From positions 378,354 to 442,353 of the forward strand of contig NZ_MUIN01000011.1 in assembly GCF_002080045.1 (NCBI RefSeq): a stretch of DNA of 64,000 bases. The letters are read 5' to 3'. The notes below the pieces were generated by a model, which saw only the letters and a list, made by a program, of their open reading frames with translations, did not search any database and was not told the DNA's origin. The translations under genes and the position numbers were made by a program. The stretch comes from Pseudomonas sp. Bc-h. Its GTDB lineage: Bacteria; Pseudomonadota; Gammaproteobacteria; Pseudomonadales; Pseudomonadaceae. Shown piece by piece: positions 59,878 to 64,000 of this stretch; within the stretch, counting starts at the first letter, position 1, and each line of letters begins with the position of its first letter.

Positions 59878-60858
59878 TCAGGACACCTTGGCAGGGGCCG
59901 TTCCGGACGCTGTGGAAGGTGGGGGAGTTCCTGCCGGAGCGGGGATCTGCGCGGGTGCAGGAACAGGCGCGGGCGCAGCGTTCGGCGGCACCAAAGGTTT
60001 CTGCTCTGCCACGCGATCCAGATGGATGTTCACCCGACGATTACGCGCCCGGTTGGCATTGTTGGTATTAGGCACCAACGGATATTGCTCGCCATGAAAG
60101 CGCACGGCGATCTGCTCTTCCGGCACGCCTTGAGCCTTGAGGTAGTCCATCACGGCCAACGCTCGGCGGCGGGAGAGATCGCGATTTGTCAGCCGATTGC
60201 CGCTGTTGTCGGAATGCCCGTCAAGCTCGACTCGGTTGACCGTGGGATCAGCCTTCATATACGCCAGCACGGTATCAAGACGACGTCTGGCCTGTGCATC
60301 CAGATCGATGCCACCGCCCGGAAAGCCGATCTCGGCCTGTCTGACCTGCTCGAAGTTCATGGGCAACAGTTTGGCGGTACACAGCTGAAAATCGGTATAG
60401 GCCTTGCTGAATTTGACTGGCAACAGACGAACTTCCATTGCACCGCCGCCATCACGCAGCGCATGACGAATGACCGGGCTGCGCCCCTCCATCAACCCGG
60501 CAATCAAACGACCGGCCTGTGCCTGGCTGGTGTTGAAAGGAATCTCGCCTTTACTGACCTTTACTGCGCCAAGGTTAAGATCGCCTCTGCCCGGCTGCCA
60601 GGGCGCTGCTGCGGCAATCAGCGTCGCGGAGCCAGAAGCCAGGCTGTAACCGTTGGCCTTCAGTCGGAAAGTCGCCTGCTCGCCCGCGCGACGCACGAAT
60701 TCGCCCGCGCCGAAATCGGAGATCGGCTGACTCAGACGGCATTCGAACTGATCGCCCTCCACCTTCCACTCGATGTTCTCCAGACGCGTCTGGAATGTGA
60801 GAGCCGCGGCCGGCAGGCTGGCAAACACGCTGAGCAGGGCTAGATATCGCTGGCGCAC
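59878..60858 (-). CDS. motY: Flagellar motor protein MotY (sodium-type)
   Basis: A 326-residue protein. I place the start at GTG 60858, seven bases after GGAG, giving a signal peptide VRQRYLALLSVFASLPAAA; an ATG at 60882 would add eight residues. The N-terminal half is the MotY-specific T-ring domain (TFQTRLENIEWKVEGDQFECRLSQPI). The C-terminal half, about 185-290, is an OmpA-like peptidoglycan-binding domain (VELDGHSDNSGNRLTN, NRARNRRVNIHLDR). The last 40 residues are an unusual Pro/Ala tail (APAPVPAPAQIPAPAG). MotY forms the T ring that anchors the stator. It is divergent from pyrC. Confidence 0.92.
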   Translation of the reverse strand: MRQRYLALLSVFASLPAAALTFQTRLENIEWKVEGDQFECRLSQPISDFGAGEFVRRAGEQATFRLKANGYSLASGSATLIAAAAPWQPGRGDLNLGAVKVSKGEIPFNTSQAQAGRLIAGLMEGRSPVIRHALRDGGGAMEVRLLPVKFSKAYTDFQLCTAKLLPMNFEQVRQAEIGFPGGGIDLDAQARRRLDTVLAYMKADPTVNRVELDGHSDNSGNRLTNRDLSRRRALAVMDYLKAQGVPEEQIAVRFHGEQYPLVPNTNNANRARNRRVNIHLDRVAEQKPLVPPNAAPAPVPAPAQIPAPAGTPPPSTASGTAPAKVS

Positions 60859-61006
60859 GGGAGGCTCCACAAAAAAATTCACCGCGTAACAAAATTTATC
60901 GCTTACACGTCGCTATCGGTTAGTTCCTCTAAAACTTGATAGCGAGTGCCTGCAAGAGTCTTTTCCGGTAGCATTCCCAGCGAGTTTGACCCGCCTGGAA
61001 TTCCCA

Positions 61007-62053
61007 ATGTCCGACCGCCTGACCCTCCTGCGCCCCGACGACTGGCATATCCATCTTCGTGATGGCGCTGTTCTGCCCCACACCGTCGCTGACGTGGCGC
61101 GCACTTTTAGCCGCGCCATCATCATGCCGAACCTCGTGCCGCCGGTACGCAACGCAGAGCAAGCGGATGCCTATCGCCAGCGCATCCTTGCTGCACGCCC
61201 TGCAGGAAGCCGTTTCGAGCCATTGATGGTGCTCTACCTCACCGACCTGACTCAGCCCGAAGACATTCGCGCCGCCAAGGCCTGTGGCTTCGTGCACGCC
61301 GCCAAGTTGTACCCGGCCGGTGCCACTACCAACTCCGACTCTGGCGTGACCAGCGTCGACAAGATCTTCCCGGTGCTCGAAGCGATGGCCGAGGTCGGCA
61401 TGCCGCTGTTGATCCACGGCGAAGTGACACGTGGCGACGTCGACGTGTTCGACCGCGAGAAGATCTTCATTGATGAGCACATGCGTCGTGTCGTGGAGCG
61501 CTTCCCGACGCTCAAAGTGGTGTTCGAACACATCACCACCGCCGATGCAGTGCAGTTCGTCAACGAGGCTTCCGCCAACGTTGGCGCAACCATCACCGCG
61601 CATCACCTGCTGTACAACCGCAATCACATGCTGGTAGGCGGGGTTCGTCCGCACTTCTACTGCCTGCCGATCCTCAAACGCAACACCCATCAGGTCGCCC
61701 TGCTGGACGCCGCTACCAGTGGCAGCAGCAAGTTCTTCCTGGGTACGGACTCGGCGCCTCACGCTCAGCACGCCAAGGAAGCCGCTTGCGGTTGCGCTGG
61801 CTGCTACACCGCGTATGCGGCGATCGAGCTGTATGCCGAGGCGTTCGAGCAACGTAATGCGCTGGACAAGCTGGAAGGCTTCGCCAGCCTCAATGGCCCG
61901 TCGTTCTATGGCCTGCCAGTCAACACCGAGACCATCACCCTGGTCCGTGAAGAGTGGACCGCCCCTACCAGCCTGCCATTCGGCGAGCTGTCCGTTATCC
62001 CGCTGCGCGCCGGTGAGACACTGCGCTGGCGCCTGCTGGAGGAACACGCGTGA
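61007..62053 (+). CDS. pyrC: Dihydroorotase PyrC (class II)
   Basis: A 348-residue zinc enzyme of pyrimidine synthesis. The start at 61007 gives MSDRLTLLRPDDWHIHLRDG with the HxH metal pair; the seven residues upstream in frame are not conserved. The carboxylated lysine is in AAKLYPAGATTNSD, further ligands are in LLIHGEV and VFEHIT, and the catalytic Asp is in FLGTDSAPH. It overlaps the rnt start by four bases (GTGA), so PyrC and RNase T are coupled. Confidence 0.96.
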   Translation: MSDRLTLLRPDDWHIHLRDGAVLPHTVADVARTFSRAIIMPNLVPPVRNAEQADAYRQRILAARPAGSRFEPLMVLYLTDLTQPEDIRAAKACGFVHAAKLYPAGATTNSDSGVTSVDKIFPVLEAMAEVGMPLLIHGEVTRGDVDVFDREKIFIDEHMRRVVERFPTLKVVFEHITTADAVQFVNEASANVGATITAHHLLYNRNHMLVGGVRPHFYCLPILKRNTHQVALLDAATSGSSKFFLGTDSAPHAQHAKEAACGCAGCYTAYAAIELYAEAFEQRNALDKLEGFASLNGPSFYGLPVNTETITLVREEWTAPTSLPFGELSVIPLRAGETLRWRLLEEHA

Positions 62054-62727
62054 GTGAAGACCATTACGACGACGATCAGGAAGGCTCTGGCGGCGGCACA
62101 GGCTCCAGGCATCCGATGGCTGCGCGTTTTCGCGGTTACCTGCCGGTCGTCGTCGACGTAGAGACCGGTGGTTTCAACTCGGCGACCGATGCGTTGCTGG
62201 AGATTGCAGCAACGACCATCGGTATGGACGAAAAAGGCTTCGTGTTCCCTGAGCACACTTATTTCTTCCGCGTCGAGCCGTTCGAAGGCGCCAACATCGA
62301 AGCTGCCGCGCTGGAGTTCACCGGCATCAAGCTCGATCACCCTCTGCGCATGGCCGTGAGTGAAGAAACCGCGCTGACGGATATCTTCCGTGGCGTGCGC
62401 AAGGCCCTGAAGGCCAACGGCTGCAAGCGGGCGATTCTGGTTGGCCACAACGCCAGTTTCGATCTGGGCTTCCTCAATGCAGCGGTTGCGCGGCTGGACA
62501 TGAAGCGTAATCCGTTTCACCCGTTTTCCAGCTTCGATACGGCAACTCTAGCCGGCCTGGCTTATGGCCAGACCGTGCTGGCCAAGGCGTGTCAGTCGGC
62601 CGATATCGACTTCGACGGTCGTGAGGCCCATTCGGCGCGCTACGACACCGAGAAGACCGCCGAGCTGTTTTGCGGCATCGTCAACCGCTGGAAAGAAATG
62701 GGCGGCTGGCACGACTTCGACGATTAA
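62050..62727 (+). CDS. rnt: Ribonuclease T
   Basis: A 225-residue DEDDh 3'-exonuclease that trims tRNA and other stable RNA ends. The start is GTG at 62050 inside the pyrC stop. Exo I VVVDVETGGFNS (D36, E38), Exo II VGHNASFDLGFLN and Exo III HSARYDTEKTAELF are all intact, and the conserved basic patch follows. The N-terminal 20 residues (SEDHYDDDQEGSGGG) are an acidic, flexible extension. An intrinsic terminator follows. Confidence 0.95.
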   Translation: MSEDHYDDDQEGSGGGTGSRHPMAARFRGYLPVVVDVETGGFNSATDALLEIAATTIGMDEKGFVFPEHTYFFRVEPFEGANIEAAALEFTGIKLDHPLRMAVSEETALTDIFRGVRKALKANGCKRAILVGHNASFDLGFLNAAVARLDMKRNPFHPFSSFDTATLAGLAYGQTVLAKACQSADIDFDGREAHSARYDTEKTAELFCGIVNRWKEMGGWHDFDD

Positions 62728-62745
62728 GGTCTGCGCCTATGTGAG

Positions 62746-62772
62746 AAACCGGTCCTTGCGGCCGGTTTTTTT
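62746..62772 (+). terminator. Terminator after pyrC-rnt
   Basis: The stem aaaccgg / ccggttt with loop 'tccttgcgg' is followed by a run of Ts (ttttttt) ending near 62772. Confidence 0.88.
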
Positions 62773-62837
62773 GTGCCTGCACGATGTTGGCAAGTGACCA
62801 CTCATCGGCCTTCATCTGAAGACCGGGAAGTAGTTTT

Positions 62838-62856
62838 GACAAGCATTCTCATTAAC
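62838..62856. promoter_or_regulatory. Candidate Fur box upstream of bfd
   Basis: Read on the minus strand, GTTAATGAGAATGCTTGTC matches 14 of 19 positions of the Fur consensus GATAATGATAATCATTATC. It overlaps a -35-like TTGAC, 48-66 bases before the bfd start, which is where a Fur repressor would block transcription. Bfd is known in P. aeruginosa to be iron-repressed. Confidence 0.7.
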
Positions 62857-62904
62857 ATTAGTATCCGTCGCATCTCGCAAATAACTCAGCGACGGTCTTT
62901 ATAT

Positions 62905-63123
62905 ATGTATGTCTGCCTCTGCCAAGGTGTCACCGACGGACAAATCCGCGAAGCGATCATGGAAGGATGCTGCAGCTATCGTGAAGTGCGCGAGACCTTG
63001 GGTGTCGCCAGCAAATGTGGGAAATGTGCCTGCCTCGCGAAGGAAGTGGTACGTGAGACCCTGACCGAACTGCAAACGACTCAGGCTGCATTGGCTTATC
63101 CCGCAGAATATTCTGCCGCCTGA
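62905..63123 (+). CDS. bfd: Bacterioferritin-associated ferredoxin Bfd
   Basis: A 72-residue [2Fe-2S] protein that donates electrons to BfrB to release stored iron. Cluster cysteines are C4-x-C6 in MYVCLCQGVTD and C38-x2-C41 in SKCGKCACL. The start is the ATG before YVCLC; the open frame upstream (44 codons) is the promoter region, including the Fur-like box. The tail after C43 is slightly longer than the consensus (ALAYPAEYSAA). Confidence 0.95.
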   Translation: MYVCLCQGVTDGQIREAIMEGCCSYREVRETLGVASKCGKCACLAKEVVRETLTELQTTQAALAYPAEYSAA

Positions 63124-63138
63124 TTTAACGGATTTTAA

Positions 63139-63167
63139 AGAACCGGACCCAGCGTCCGGTTTTTTTA
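63139..63167 (+). terminator. Terminator after bfd
   Basis: The stem aaccggac / gtccggtt with loop 'ccagc' and seven Ts ends the bfd transcript before bfrB, so the two genes are probably separate units. Confidence 0.88.
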
Positions 63168-63324
63168 TGCCTGTAATTCAAGCGCTTAGCCCTAAGATGC
63201 GGAACACAAACATTCTTATTCCTATTTATTTTCACTTATTATTCAATAACTTAGGTTTGACAGGTGTTTATAGGAGGCCCAAACTTGCGTCTTATATACG
63301 AACATCTTCGACAGGACCTCGATC

Positions 63325-63801
63325 ATGAAAGGCGACATTACAGTCATCCAGCATCTCAACAAGATCCTCGGAAACGAGCTGGTGGCGATCAACCAGTATT
63401 TTCTGCATGCACGCATGTATGAAGATTGGGGTCTGAACAAGCTGGGCAAGCACGAGTACAAAGAATCCATAGACGAGATGAAGCACGCTGACAAGCTGAT
63501 CAAGCGCATCCTGTTCCTGGAAGGCCTGCCGAACCTACAGGATCTGGGCAAAATTTTGATCGGTGAGCACACCAAGGAAATGCTGGAGTGCGATCTCAAA
63601 ATCGAGCGCAAGGGCCATGCGGACCTGAAAGCGGCGATCGCTCACTGTGAGACCGTTGGCGATTTCGGCAGCCGTGAAATGCTTGAAGACATTCTCGAAT
63701 CAGAGGAAGAGCACATTGACTGGCTGGAAACTCAGCTGGGCCTGATCGACAAGGTCGGTATCGAGAATTACCTGCAATCGCAGATGGGCGAAGAAGACTG
63801 A
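63325..63801 (+). CDS. bfrB: Bacterioferritin BfrB
   Basis: A 158-residue heme-containing ferritin subunit. Ferroxidase residues E18, E51, H54, E94, E127 and H130 are all in place, and M52 is the heme ligand (DEMKHADKLIKRI). 24-mers store iron in the cytosol and are tapped by Bfd, whose gene is just upstream. The upstream DNA (63205-63250) is AT-rich, with TTATT repeats loosely like Fur-site halves, but no good box. RBS TAGGAGG is too far (about 45 bases) to serve this ATG; a weaker GGA (63314) near the start is used. Confidence 0.96.
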   Translation: MKGDITVIQHLNKILGNELVAINQYFLHARMYEDWGLNKLGKHEYKESIDEMKHADKLIKRILFLEGLPNLQDLGKILIGEHTKEMLECDLKIERKGHADLKAAIAHCETVGDFGSREMLEDILESEEEHIDWLETQLGLIDKVGIENYLQSQMGEED

Positions 63802-63817
63802 TTTTAGCTTCGTCATC

Positions 63818-63856
63818 AAAAGCCCCGCCTGGTGTTGAGCCAGGCGGGGCTTTTTT
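63818..63856 (+). terminator. Terminator after bfrB
   Basis: The stem aagccccgcctgg / ccaggcggggctt with loop 'tgttgag' is followed by TTTTTT. Confidence 0.92.
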
Positions 63857-63938
63857 GTGGGCCATTTTTATGTCGAAAACAGCTCCAGCAGCCCACAGGA
63901 TCAGCCTTCATATCGAGAGATCGACCTTCATGACCCCT

Positions 63939-63992
63939 GTAGCAGCCCTGGCATATGGGAGGTCATTGCCGCCGGAAAGCCGGATTGCTACA
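63939..63992. repeat. REP palindrome pair at right end
   Basis: The arms 'gtagcagccctggc' and 'gccggattgctac' flank 'ggtcattgccgccggaaa'. It belongs to the same REP class as the other doublets in the window. No gene is visible between 63857 and 64000. Confidence 0.75.
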
Positions 63993-64000
63993 GGTGCCGT

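Overview
The window is a chromosomal segment of a fluorescent Pseudomonas. The evidence is gene content (RapA, MucR-type MHYT-GGDEF-EAL protein, braCDEFG, aotJQM-O-P, a QuiP-like acylase, Bfd/BfrB, MotY, a PA3496-family small protein), GC-rich coding sequence with typical Pseudomonas codon use, and many REP-type palindromes between genes. From memory of P. aeruginosa PAO1, several blocks keep that species' local order (braC-G; pdxH / OmpA lipoprotein / dinG / OmpA / YchJ / SEC-C / quiP; dcd / apbC / metG; nth / PA3496; argG / motY / pyrC / rnt / bfd / bfrB), but they are joined differently here. The species is not resolved; a syringae/fluorescens-lineage pseudomonad is an inference. No tRNA, rRNA, CRISPR array, intact insertion sequence, prophage or plasmid signature was seen.

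Layout. 1-1.6 kb: a dispersed non-coding repeat with a 69-bp tandem duplication, then three small minus-strand genes, one a candidate cbb3 oxidase subunit CcoM. 1.7-9.2 kb: rapA, an MFS transporter with a CA-rich (Crc/Hfq-like) leader, a YkgJ-type cysteine cluster protein and the MucR-like c-di-GMP enzyme. 10.3-15.3 kb: the complete branched-chain amino acid ABC transporter operon braCDEFG. 15.4-21.5 kb: a divergent LysR/SDR pair, a lipoprotein, an FAD oxidoreductase, nhaA and a glycine-zipper lipoprotein. 21.7-29.5 kb, mostly minus strand: pdxH, an unusual OmpA-domain lipoprotein, an EstB-type serine hydrolase, a GH50/agarase-like exported glycosidase, and dinG. 29.7-35 kb: membrane, envelope and SEC-C proteins. 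35.2-37.7 kb: QuiP-like acylase.

38-48.7 kb is the most notable region. The four-gene 'ligase-associated' nucleic-acid repair set (MBL-fold exonuclease, ATP-dependent DNA ligase, Lhr-like DEXH helicase, PdeM phosphoesterase) is present in full. It is split into two translationally coupled pairs by a complete arginine/ornithine-type ABC transporter operon (aotJQM-O-P), and a REP palindrome lies at each edge of the transporter block.

49-64 kb holds housekeeping genes: dcd, a cold-shock protein, apbC/mrp, metG, a soluble orphan RnfB-like ferredoxin with duplicated C-terminal helical modules, nth, a PA3496-family gene, a LuxR-type response regulator, a 1.1-kb AT-rich gene-poor gap, an unrecognised protein with two helix-turn-helix-like segments, argG, motY, pyrC-rnt, and the iron-storage pair bfd and bfrB behind a Fur-box-like site.

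The strongest leads are the split repair cluster with its REP borders, the truncated and extended RnfB next to nth, the OmpA lipoprotein with three Trp-rich motifs and a histone-H1-like tail, the agarase-like enzyme, and the two-HTH orphan beside the AT-rich gap. I see no clear evidence for a wholly new multi-gene system.
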